From Leifsonia poae (GTDB lineage: Bacteria > Actinomycetota > Actinomycetes > Actinomycetales > Microbacteriaceae): a DNA stretch of 46,276 nucleotides. Under the pieces are notes generated by a model, which searched no databases, was not told the DNA's origin, and was given only the letters and a program-made list of their open reading frames with translations. Below are positions 22,963 to 30,419 of the stretch, in pieces. Made by a program: the position numbers and the translations under genes. Numbering within the stretch: the stretch's first letter is position 1; each line of letters begins with the position of its first letter. Where the stretch lies: contig NZ_BSEN01000003.1 of assembly GCF_027921845.1 (NCBI RefSeq), positions 1-46,276 on the forward strand, written 5' to 3'.

Positions 22963-23700
22963 TCATTCCAGTGCTGAGGGCGCTCGCAGAATCGTCACAG
23001 ACGACTCGGTGTCGAGGCGACCGAGCGCGGCGAGCTCCGGGGTGGTCCGCCCGGCGGCGATGTGCTCCTGCCCCGATACGGACGCCGTGAGCAGGTGCGC
23101 GACGGCGCCCCGCAGGCCCGTGAACGACGCGCACGCTGCCGCCGCCTCCGGAGACGCGTAGTCGATGCCGGCAGCGGCGAGGGCGTCGATGATCGCGCCG
23201 GCGGCGAGCTGGTCTTCGACGGCGAAGCGCGGGGAATCGGATGCGCTGGTCGCGCCGGATGCGCCGGATGCGCTGGTCGCGCCGGATGCGCTGGTCGCGC
23301 CCGCTGCGACGATCGAGATGAAGGCGCGACGGCCGAGCCGCACCTGCTCGTCGAGGATCCACTGCGCGACGGCGGTCGCGGTGGTGAAGCCGCCTGCGAC
23401 GACGGCGGCCGATGAACTGATGCCCCGCGTCGCGCGCGGATCGATCCCGGTCTCGGCGCCGGTGCCGGTGCCGGTGACGGTGACGGTGACGGGAGGGAGC
23501 ACATCCACCCAGACGACGACGTCGGCATCGGCTGCGGTCGCGACCGCGCCATCCGTACCCCAGTCGAAGCGCACCTGGTACTTCGCCTGCGTGTGCGCGG
23601 CGGGCACGGACAGCGCTGCGGCGTTCGGATTCGGGGTCGGTTGCAGCGTCGGTTCTGGGCTGGGCTCTGCGGCGTGTCTAGGGGTGGCTGGCTGGGTCAC
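22963..23700 (-). CDS. 2-phosphosulfolactate phosphatase (ComB)-like protein
   Basis: This 245-residue protein resembles the ComB 2-phosphosulfolactate phosphatase family. It has the segments QVRFDWGTDGA, ADVVVWVDVL, the C-terminal EDQLAAGAIIDAL and HLLTASVSGQE. No coenzyme M pathway is expected in this lineage, so the true substrate is probably another phosphoester. The GTG start at 23700 overlaps the stop of the EVE-domain gene as GTGA, showing coupling. Near the middle, an in-frame 18-bp minisatellite codes for repeats of GATSAS, which may make the protein length vary between strains. The N-terminal tail is Pro/Ala-rich. Confidence 0.72.
   Translation of the reverse strand: MTQPATPRHAAEPSPEPTLQPTPNPNAAALSVPAAHTQAKYQVRFDWGTDGAVATAADADVVVWVDVLPPVTVTVTGTGTGAETGIDPRATRGISSSAAVVAGGFTTATAVAQWILDEQVRLGRRAFISIVAAGATSASGATSASGASGATSASDSPRFAVEDQLAAGAIIDALAAAGIDYASPEAAAACASFTGLRGAVAHLLTASVSGQEHIAAGRTTPELAALGRLDTESSVTILRAPSALE
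23239..23301. repeat. In-frame 18-bp minisatellite
   Basis: GGATGCGCTGGTCGCGCC occurs at 23239-23256, 23266-23283 and 23284-23301, with a 9-bp half unit at 23257-23265. It codes on the minus strand for GATSAS repeats in the ComB-like protein. Changes in copy number would keep the frame. Confidence 0.9.
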
Positions 23701-24197
23701 CGGGCCATCGTAGCCCGAGCGGAGCGGCCGCCGCGGTGCGTTTCGTCGGGTGACGGACGACGCATCTGGCGGCGGATCAGCTCGAAATCGTGGCGCGAGA
23801 TCTCGATCACGCCACGGCGCAGCTGGTAGCCCCAGTTCGGATTGTCCCTCGTGAAATCGAGCACAGGGAGCAGCGGACGGATCGGCGCCGAGACGGCCTC
23901 GTGCTCCCACTCGACCCGGCGACGCCAGGGTCGGAAGTCCCCGGCGGGACCGCGCATCGTCGGACCCTGCGTGAGCTGGTACACGTCATCATCCGCGATG
24001 CGGCCGATGGCGGTGAACTCCTTGAGCGGATCGCCATCGGGATACGCGGTCTTCGGCGAGTAGTACACGAAGCCGTCGGCCGGCCGCATCTGCTCCAGTG
24101 GTGCCTTGGCGCCGTGGTTCACCTGAGCGATGCCCGCGGCGACACCGCGCAGCACGTGATCCTGCTGCACCACTCCCAGCCAGTACCGGATCGCCAT
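23697..24197 (-). CDS. EVE-domain protein
   Basis: This 166-residue protein is an EVE (YTH/PUA-like) domain. It is recognised from the N-terminal RYWLGVVQQDHVLRGVA, GFVYYSPKTAYPDGDPLKEFTAIG and a C-terminal basic tail. EVE domains bind modified bases in DNA or RNA and often accompany restriction or RNA-modification systems, but none is seen here. The ATG at 24197 was preferred; an in-frame ATG at 24215 would add six residues. TACAAC lies 6 nt before the chosen ATG. Its stop overlaps the GTG start of the ComB-like gene. Confidence 0.88.
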   Translation of the reverse strand: MAIRYWLGVVQQDHVLRGVAAGIAQVNHGAKAPLEQMRPADGFVYYSPKTAYPDGDPLKEFTAIGRIADDDVYQLTQGPTMRGPAGDFRPWRRRVEWEHEAVSAPIRPLLPVLDFTRDNPNWGYQLRRGVIEISRHDFELIRRQMRRPSPDETHRGGRSARATMAR

Positions 24198-24357
24198 GCT
24201 CCAGTTGTAGCGCATGCCTCCGTCACAGCCGCCTCCACAGCGTCGTGCCGCGGCGATCCGTCCACAATCCGTCCGGCGACCTCGACGGTCACGGCCGCCG
24301 CGGCCAGACTGGTCACTGACGAACGGAGCCGCCGGATCGACGCCGATCGGCCGCCCG

Positions 24358-24384
24358 TGTCGAAAACGGCGATTCCCGTTCGAC
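24358..24384 (+). promoter_or_regulatory. ECF42-type promoter
   Basis: TGTCGA (24358-24363), a 17-bp spacer and CGAC (24381-24384) match the target reported for ECF42 sigma factors (TGTCGA and CGA with T/C). It stands about 50 bp before the DGPF gene, so the sigma factor probably activates its own operon. The rest of 24198-24434 holds nothing else that I can support. Confidence 0.75.
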
Positions 24385-24434
24385 GTGTAGGCAGAGGGCG
24401 GTTCGGTCCTCGCCACCACAAGGAGACGATCACG

Positions 24435-24854
24435 ATGAAGTACATGCTCATTCTCAACGCTGACGAGCAGACCGAGAACGCACCAGGAGCTCCCTCCGAT
24501 GATGAACTCGCGCGGATGGGTGCGTACAACGACGAGCTCATCAAAGCCGGCGTCCTGCTCGCCGGCGAGGGACTGCACCCGAGCTCCGAGGGAGCGCGGA
24601 TCTCCTACGAGGGAGACGAGCGCGCCGTCACCGACGGCCCGTTCGCCGAGACCAAAGAACTGATCGCCGGCTTCTGGATCATCCAGGCGGCGACGAAGGA
24701 GGAGGCCCTCGAGTGGGCTCGCCGCATCCCGCTGACGAGCGGTCGCGTGGAGGTGCGGCGGGTGTTCGATGTCTCGGAGTTCGATCAGGAGAACGAATAC
24801 ATCAAGAAGGAAGTGGCGTGGCGCGAGCAGCACGGCGAAGCACGCACGGCCTGA
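24435..24854 (+). CDS. DGPF/YCII-domain protein, partner of ECF42
   Basis: This 139-residue YCII-related protein carries the DGPF signature in VTDGPFAETKE near residue 73. DGPF proteins are the typical genomic partners of ECF42 sigma factors. Their enzymatic role, if any, is unproven. The ATG at 24435 has AAGGAGA eight bases upstream. The stop codon is followed at once by the sigma-factor ATG (TGAATG), so the two are co-translated. A matching ECF42 promoter stands upstream. Confidence 0.93.
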   Translation: MKYMLILNADEQTENAPGAPSDDELARMGAYNDELIKAGVLLAGEGLHPSSEGARISYEGDERAVTDGPFAETKELIAGFWIIQAATKEEALEWARRIPLTSGRVEVRRVFDVSEFDQENEYIKKEVAWREQHGEARTA

Positions 24855-26222
24855 ATGAGCAGCGGCGGAGAGGCTGACGGCGCTGCCGGCGGCGCGGGAG
24901 ACGGGGCGAGCGGCGGCGCGGGAGACGGGGCGGCCGGCGGCGGCACGGACAGTGCCGGCACGGTATCCAGTGCGAGGCTCGAGGAGACACGGCGCACGGT
25001 CGACGCCGTGTGGCGCATCGAGTCGGGCAAGCTGATCGCCGTGCTGGCCCGCCTGGTCGGCGACGTCGGCGTGGCCGAAGAGCTTGCGCAGGATTCGCTG
25101 GTCGCGGCGCTCGAGCAATGGCCGCGCACCGGGGTCCCCCGCAACGCCGGCGCGTGGCTGACGGCGGTGGCGAAACGGCGCGCGATCGACGGCTGGCGAC
25201 GACAGGAGCGGCTCGGCGATCGGTACGCCCAGCTCGCGCACGACCTCGAAACAGAGCTCGGCGCCGACGACCCGGCCCGGGCCGTCGAGGAGACGATCGA
25301 CGACGACCTGCTCCGCCTCGTCTTCATCTCGTGCCACCCCGTGCTCACGAAGCCCTCGCGGGTGGCCCTCACGCTCAAACTGCTCGGCGGGCTCACCACC
25401 GAGGAGATCGCCAGGGCGTTCCTCGCCCCGGTCTCCGCCATCGCCCAGCGCATCGTGCGAGCGAAGCGCACCCTCACAGCCGCCCGGGTTCCCTTCGAGG
25501 TCCCCGACCGCTCCGAGTTCCCCGCTCGGCTGAGCTCGGTTCTCGAAGTCGTCTACCTCATCTTCAACGAGGGCTACTCCGCCACGGCCGGCGACGACTG
25601 GATGCGACCCGCGCTCTGCTGGGAGGCGCTCCGCCTCGGCCGTGTGCTCGCCGAGCTCACGCCGCGCGAGCCGGAGGTGCACGGGCTCGTCGCTCTGATG
25701 GAGTTCCAGGCCTCGCGACTGGGCGCCCGCACGACGGCGAGCGGCGAACCGGTCCTCCTGCAAGACCAAGACCGATCGCGCTGGGACCGCATCCTCATCC
25801 AGCGCGGCGTCGCCGCGCTGGCGCGGTCCGAGAAGCTCGCGCGCGGCCGCGGACCATACGCGCTGCAGGCGGCCATCGCGGCCTGCCATGCCACAGCGCC
25901 GACGGCCGACGCGACCGACTGGGAAGAGATCGTCGCCCTCTACAGCGCCCTGGCCGAACTGAATCCGTCCGCCGTCATCGAGCTCAATCGCGCCGTCGCG
26001 CTCTCGATGGCATACGGCCCGCAGGCGGCACTCGACGTCGTCGACCGGCTCGTCATCGACGGCGCCCTGGCGGAGTACCACCTGCTGCCGAGCGTGCGCG
26101 CCGATCTGCTGCTGCGGCTGGGGCGCAACACCGAAGCGCGTCACGAGTTCGAGCAGGCCGCAGCGCTCACCTCCAACCAGCGCGAGCGCACGCTCCTGCT
26201 CGAGCGCGCTGCCGCCTGCTGA
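24855..26222 (+). CDS. ECF42-type RNA polymerase sigma factor
   Basis: This 455-residue sigma factor has a region 2 near residues 50-120 (KLIAVLARLVGDVGVAEELAQD and WLTAVAKRRAIDGWRR) and a region 4 near 165-210 (LLGGLTTEEIARAFL). A long C-terminal extension with TPR-like helices runs from about 230 to 455. That extension replaces an anti-sigma factor in ECF42 proteins and is needed for activity. It recognises promoters of the type seen upstream of the DGPF gene. An unusual Gly/Ala-rich N-terminus (residues 1-35) contains two 8-residue repeats, GGAGDGAS and GGAGDGAA. No other in-frame start would remove it. Confidence 0.93.
   Translation: MSSGGEADGAAGGAGDGASGGAGDGAAGGGTDSAGTVSSARLEETRRTVDAVWRIESGKLIAVLARLVGDVGVAEELAQDSLVAALEQWPRTGVPRNAGAWLTAVAKRRAIDGWRRQERLGDRYAQLAHDLETELGADDPARAVEETIDDDLLRLVFISCHPVLTKPSRVALTLKLLGGLTTEEIARAFLAPVSAIAQRIVRAKRTLTAARVPFEVPDRSEFPARLSSVLEVVYLIFNEGYSATAGDDWMRPALCWEALRLGRVLAELTPREPEVHGLVALMEFQASRLGARTTASGEPVLLQDQDRSRWDRILIQRGVAALARSEKLARGRGPYALQAAIAACHATAPTADATDWEEIVALYSALAELNPSAVIELNRAVALSMAYGPQAALDVVDRLVIDGALAEYHLLPSVRADLLLRLGRNTEARHEFEQAAALTSNQRERTLLLERAAAC
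24888..24935. repeat. 24-bp tandem repeat in the sigma-factor gene
   Basis: Two copies of a 24-bp unit (24888-24911 and 24912-24935) code for GGAGDGAS and GGAGDGAA at residues 12-27 of the sigma factor. Confidence 0.85.
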
Positions 26223-26299
26223 CGCGCTACCGCCGACGCCGCGCTGCGAATCGTCGCCGGATCCGCGCCGTCGTAGCCGGAATGCGGGAGACTGAGGCC

Positions 26300-26881
26300 A
26301 TGCGCGTGCTGCTCAAGTTCGTTCTGGATTGCGATCCCGACGCAGCGTGGCGTGCGCTCCAGAGCCCGACCGCATTCCGCGAGGTCGCGCTCCCCTGGCT
26401 CGACTTCCGCTCCACGGAGACCGAAGGGTTCCCCACGGTCTGGAACGACGACGACCACTCGGTGCGGCTGCGCGCCTTCGGCGCTGTCACCGTCGGAACC
26501 CAGGCGATCCGGCTCAGTCGAATGAGCGCGCGAGATCCCGAGGTGCGCATCCTGCGCGACAGCGGCGGTGGAACCGGCGGACTGCTCGCCGCCATCCCGC
26601 ACCTCGACCACCGGATGGCCATCGCACCCGATCCCGCCGGTCCTGATTCGGAGGGGCGCGTCCGCACGCTGTACCGCGACCAGCTGATCGTGCGTGCGGG
26701 CGCACTCACCCCGGTCGCCTGGTACACCCTCTGGGCGTTCTGGCAGTGGCGCGGCCTGCGCCTGCGCCAGCTCGCGCCGACCTGGGCCTACGACCCACCA
26801 CCAGCAGACACCGACGATGACGACGGTGCCGACGAACGCGGAGCCGCGCAGCCGGGCACCGCACCTGAGGAGGACCGATGA
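26300..26881 (+). CDS. SRPBCC/START-like protein of unknown function
   Basis: This 193-residue protein looks like an SRPBCC-fold protein: the first strand KFVLDCDPDAAWRALQ is followed by an aromatic-rich helix (PVAWYTLWAFWQWRGLRLRQL) near residues 138-158. The C-terminal tail is acidic and low-complexity. It may bind a hydrophobic ligand. The ATG at 26300 was chosen because GGGAG lies upstream; an in-frame ATG at 26282 is possible. It is 77 bp after the sigma-factor gene and overlaps the DUF1684 gene (ATGA). It may be part of the ECF42 operon. Confidence 0.65.
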   Translation: MRVLLKFVLDCDPDAAWRALQSPTAFREVALPWLDFRSTETEGFPTVWNDDDHSVRLRAFGAVTVGTQAIRLSRMSARDPEVRILRDSGGGTGGLLAAIPHLDHRMAIAPDPAGPDSEGRVRTLYRDQLIVRAGALTPVAWYTLWAFWQWRGLRLRQLAPTWAYDPPPADTDDDDGADERGAAQPGTAPEEDR

Positions 26882-27555
26882 CCACCGACGCAGAGATCGG
26901 CGCCCCGGCGATGGCCGCCCGCGGCATCACCGCGCTGCACACCGCCGACTGGCGGCGACGGGTGTTCGGCCTGTACGCGTCGGTGCGCAGGCTGGCCGCG
27001 ACGGACCCCGCCGCCGCCCACACGCACTGGATCTCGTGCCGCAACGACCTGTTCGCCGCGCATCCGGCCACGCCGCTGCTGCCCGAGGATCGGGACGACT
27101 TCACCGGCCTCCCGGTCGTCCCGTACGACCCCGACTGGCGCTTCGAGGTGCCGATCGTGCCCGCGGCAGAGCCTCGGCGGATGGACGTGGAGACGGGGAC
27201 CGACGGCGTCGTTCCGTTCGAACTGCTCGGCACGGTGCGGATCCCCCTCACCGGAACCCTGGACGTCTGGCGTCTCACGTCGTACGGCGGCGGCATCTTC
27301 GTTCCCGTGAAGGATGCGCTGGCCGGCAGACCGGGCGGAACCTACGGTGGCGGTCGCTACCTGATCGACACCGTCAAGGGCGCGGACCTGGGGCTGGACA
27401 CCTCGGACGACGAGGCAACGCTGGTGCTCGACTTCAACTTCGCCTACAACCCGAGTTGCGCGTACGACCCCGCGTGGGCGTGCCCGCTCGCGCAGGCGGG
27501 AAACACATTGCCGGTCGAGGTGCCGGTCGGCGAGCGCTATGCGTCGGAGCGCTGA
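26878..27555 (+). CDS. DUF1684 family protein
   Basis: This 225-residue protein shows the DUF1684 signature: TSYGGGIFVPVKDALAG, TYGGGRYLIDTVKGADLG and DFNFAYNPSCAYDPAWACPLAQAGNTLPVEVPVGE. DUF1684 proteins are of unknown biochemical function, and no signal peptide is present here. The ATG at 26878 overlaps the stop of the upstream gene, and GGAGG precedes it. It is probably co-expressed with the SRPBCC-like gene. Confidence 0.93.
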   Translation: MTTDAEIGAPAMAARGITALHTADWRRRVFGLYASVRRLAATDPAAAHTHWISCRNDLFAAHPATPLLPEDRDDFTGLPVVPYDPDWRFEVPIVPAAEPRRMDVETGTDGVVPFELLGTVRIPLTGTLDVWRLTSYGGGIFVPVKDALAGRPGGTYGGGRYLIDTVKGADLGLDTSDDEATLVLDFNFAYNPSCAYDPAWACPLAQAGNTLPVEVPVGERYASER

Positions 27556-27630
27556 GGCCGGCCGACCCGCTAGTCGCGCACCCGCCGCGCCGCCCGCACC
27601 CGCCCGCCCGCCCGCGCCGGCCGCCGCCGC

Positions 27631-27902
27631 GCACAACTCCGGAACTTCGGTGCGACACACCGACCCCACCGGCACAACTCCGGAACTTCCCGCCCCAACC
27701 GGGTCGACCATCCGGAGTTACAACCGCCGCGGGGCAGCCTCGCGAACCGGACGTGCAGAGTCCGCCGCGCAATTCCGGAACTTCCGTGTGACACGCCGCC
27801 CGCACCCGCACAACTCCGGAACACCCGGGCTGATCCGGGCCGACCTTCCGGAGTTACGAGACCGACCGCGGCAGACCCGGGGCCGGCCGCAGCAGACCCG
27901 GG
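27631..27902. repeat. Duplicated 136-bp composite repeat
   Basis: Two copies of a 136-bp unit lie head to tail (27631-27766 and 27767-27902). In each, GCACAACTCCGGAAC-type sites occur twice in direct orientation (27631 and 27672; 27767 and 27808), followed by an inverted TCCGGAGTTAC site (27711; 27847). All three marks are exactly 136 bp apart between copies. The 360-bp gap between the DUF1684 and helicase genes holds no coding sequence. A related core occurs at 9277-9290. Confidence 0.85.
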
Positions 27903-27915
27903 GCGGCCGCGCGCG

Positions 27916-30138
27916 TCAGCGCGACACGAGCGTGAGGCGCTGCGTCGGCCGCGTCATGGCGACGTACAGCGAGGCCGCGCCCCGCGGCGACTCCGCGACC
28001 AGCGCATCCGGATCGGCGAGCACGACCGCGTCGAACTCGAGACCCTTCGCCTCGTAGCCGGTGAGCACCGCGATCGGCCGCGTGAGGCCGGCCGCACCGC
28101 GCGCGGCCTGGCCGCCGAACCGCCGCTCGACGGCAGCGCCCACCGCTGCAACGGATGCCGTCGGCACGATCACCGCGACCGTTCCCGTGGCGTCGATCTC
28201 GCGGTCAACGGCGATCGCCTCCGCCACCGCCTCGCCGAGCCCCGAGCCGTTGGCCGCCACCCGCCGGATGGGCCAGTCGCCCTCGCGCACCGCGCGCGTC
28301 GGCGTGATCGGAAGGCCGGCCTCCTCGGCCAGCCGCTCCGCCTCGCGCGTGATCTGCGCCGGCGTGCGGTAGTTGACCGTGAGCTCCTCGAGACGCCAGG
28401 CGTCCTTGAACGAGGGGGTGAGCGCGCTCTGCCAGCTCGTCGCGCCGGATGCCGAGGCGACCTGGGCGATGTCGCCCACGATGGTGAACGATTTCATCGG
28501 GCAGCGCCGCACCAGCAGTCGCCACTGCATCGCGGAGAGCTCCTGCGCCTCGTCGACGACCACGTGACCGTACGTCCAGGTGCGGTCGGCCGCCGCGCGT
28601 TCGGCCGTCGTCCCGTGGTCGACGCGCTCGGCGAAGCCGTTCGCGAGCTGTTCGGCGCTCACCAGCCCCTCGACGCCCATGTTCCGGATGGCCGCCTTGG
28701 CATTCTCGAGGTCGCGCTTGCGCTGGCGGTCCCGCTCGCGTGCTCCCGCATCCGGTTTGCCGGGGAAGGCGCCGAGCAGCTCGGCGGCCTCGTCGAGGAG
28801 CGGCACATCGCTCACCGTGAACGGCGCCGAACGCTCGCGGGCGAGGGCCGCGCGCTGGGCGGCGGTCCAGCGCGGTGTCAGCTCTGCGAGCCAGGACGGC
28901 CGTGCGTACAGGTCCTGGATGAACTTCTCGGGGGTGAGCGGCAGCCACGCCGTGTTGAGGAGCACCCGCACGTCGTACGAGGTGCGCAGATCCTCGCGGA
29001 GCACTTTTAGGTCGGCCTCGTCGACGGTCGAGCCGCTCGCGCGCAGCTGCGCGGCCAGCTTGTCGGTGAGCTCGCCCAGCGCCTGCTTGACGAACGAGAC
29101 CCTGGCGAGGTTGTGCGGCTTGCCGCTGCGCTGCGCTCGGGCGATCGCGCGGCCGATGAGCTCGGGCTCGACGACGAGGTGTTCCCCGTTGATCTCGACG
29201 GTCTGCGCCTCGGTCGGCACCTTCTGCCGGGAGCGGACCGCGCGCGAAAGCAGCCGGACCATCTGGGCCGATCCCTTGAGTCGCGCCGCCTCGGGCTCGT
29301 CGTCGCCGACGGCCTCGACACCGGGGTACAGCTCGCCCAGCGTCGACATCACGACGCCGGTCTCGCCGAGCGACGGCAGAACGGCCTCGATGTACCGCAG
29401 GAAGGCCGTCGACGGACCGACCACGAGCACGCCCGAGCTGCTCAGCCGCTGCCGGTTCGCGTACAAGAGGTACGCCGCGCGGTGGAGTGCGACCGCTGTC
29501 TTGCCGGTGCCGGGGCCGCCCTGCACGACGAGTGCGCCGCGCAGATCGGAGCGGATGATGCGGTCCTGTTCCGCCTGGATGGTGGCGACGATGTCGTGCA
29601 TCCGGCCCGTGCGCTGCGCGGTGAGCGCCGCGAGCAGGGCGCCCTCGCCCTGCACGACCTCGCCGCCCGTCGCGGTGCCGTCGAGCAGTGCCTCGTCGAA
29701 GACTTCGTCGTCGATACGGCTGACCTCGCGGCCCGTCATCGTCAGGTGACGGCGTGCGCGCACGCCCATCCGTTCGTTCGCGGTCGCCTGGTAGAAGGCG
29801 CTGGCCTGCTGGGCGCGCCAGTCCACCAGCAGGGACCGCTGGTCGTCGTCGCGCAGCCCGACACGGCCGATGTACCGGTGCGCGGTGCCGTCTTCCGTCG
29901 GCTTCTCGAGGAGGAGACGACCGAAGACGAGCCGCGAGTCCACGTCACGGAGCTGCACCAGCTGGTCCTCGTACAGGCGCGCGAACGCGTCGCGCTCACT
30001 GCGCGCCTGATGGTTGCTTCCCACGCTCTCCCGCCGCACGCGATCGAGCCGGTCCTCGGTCTGGGAGCGCAATTCGTCGAGGCGTTCGTAGAGGGCGGCG
30101 ACGACGGCGCGCTCGCGTTCGAGTTCCGATTCCTGCAC
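27916..30138 (-). CDS. HelD/HelR-type RNA polymerase recycling helicase
   Basis: This 740-residue superfamily 1 helicase belongs to the HelD/HelR group, which removes stalled RNA polymerase from DNA. It has an N-terminal coiled-coil (ERERAVVAALYERLDELRSQ) of the type inserted into the polymerase secondary channel, Walker A QGGPGTGKT near residues 206-214, and a large central insertion. Walker B VVVDEAQELS lies near residue 525, and the C-terminal motif is LYVAMTRPTQRL. HelR proteins can also protect against rifamycins in Actinobacteria; here no rifamycin-associated element was recognised upstream. The GTG start at 30138 is preceded by AGAGG. The gene is divergent from the DEAD-box gene. Confidence 0.88.
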   Translation of the reverse strand: MQESELERERAVVAALYERLDELRSQTEDRLDRVRRESVGSNHQARSERDAFARLYEDQLVQLRDVDSRLVFGRLLLEKPTEDGTAHRYIGRVGLRDDDQRSLLVDWRAQQASAFYQATANERMGVRARRHLTMTGREVSRIDDEVFDEALLDGTATGGEVVQGEGALLAALTAQRTGRMHDIVATIQAEQDRIIRSDLRGALVVQGGPGTGKTAVALHRAAYLLYANRQRLSSSGVLVVGPSTAFLRYIEAVLPSLGETGVVMSTLGELYPGVEAVGDDEPEAARLKGSAQMVRLLSRAVRSRQKVPTEAQTVEINGEHLVVEPELIGRAIARAQRSGKPHNLARVSFVKQALGELTDKLAAQLRASGSTVDEADLKVLREDLRTSYDVRVLLNTAWLPLTPEKFIQDLYARPSWLAELTPRWTAAQRAALARERSAPFTVSDVPLLDEAAELLGAFPGKPDAGARERDRQRKRDLENAKAAIRNMGVEGLVSAEQLANGFAERVDHGTTAERAAADRTWTYGHVVVDEAQELSAMQWRLLVRRCPMKSFTIVGDIAQVASASGATSWQSALTPSFKDAWRLEELTVNYRTPAQITREAERLAEEAGLPITPTRAVREGDWPIRRVAANGSGLGEAVAEAIAVDREIDATGTVAVIVPTASVAAVGAAVERRFGGQAARGAAGLTRPIAVLTGYEAKGLEFDAVVLADPDALVAESPRGAASLYVAMTRPTQRLTLVSR

Positions 30139-30167
30139 GCAAACCACCCTCTCGATATCGGGCCGAC

Positions 30168-30217
30168 AGTCTACTTCCTCCAGCCTGAAAGAGGCTTGGA
30201 GCCCGATCCTGTAGAGT
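30168..30217. promoter_or_regulatory. Divergent promoters of helicase genes
   Basis: On the minus strand TAGACT (30168-30173) may be the -10 of the HelD/HelR-type gene, with a start about 24 nt before the GTG. On the plus strand TAGAGT (30212-30217) may be the -10 of the DEAD-box gene. An inverted repeat AGCCT-GAAAG-AGGCT (30182-30196) lies between. No good -35 is visible for either. Confidence 0.45.
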
Positions 30218-30238
30218 GGTATCACTTGCGAGTCCCCG

Positions 30239-30400
30239 ATGGACTCCCTGCGTCGCAGAACGCACCACGCGCCGCGCCGGGCAACCGCCCCGCGAGCGTC
30301 AACTCTTTCTACGGCGAACGATCGTGCCGCACGGCACCTTCGCCATTCATCTCCACGACCGCAGCGCCCGAACGAGGGCGACGGATGCGTGGGATCCTGA
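30239..30400 (+). other. Possible leader peptide frame upstream of the DEAD-box gene
   Basis: An ATG at 30239 opens a 53-codon frame rich in arginine and histidine that ends at 30400, 19 nt before the TTG start of the helicase. It has no ribosome binding site and weak coding bias, so it may be noise. If translated, it could act as a regulatory upstream frame in the approximately 195-nt leader. Confidence 0.2.
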
Positions 30401-30419
30401 TGCCGGAAAGGCACCACCT

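Noticed and set aside
23239-24935. Phase-variable on/off switches
   Set aside because: Both tandem repeats in coding sequence (18 bp and 24 bp) are multiples of three, so copy changes would alter length and not turn the gene off.
27556-27915. Repeat region as a CRISPR array
   Set aside because: The spacing is irregular, the sites include inverted copies, and there are no cas genes.
30181-30241. A rifamycin-associated element upstream of the HelD/HelR-type gene
   Set aside because: The region has only a near-palindromic ACTTGCGAGT. I could not match it to a full rifamycin-associated inverted repeat, so the rifamycin link stays at the family level.
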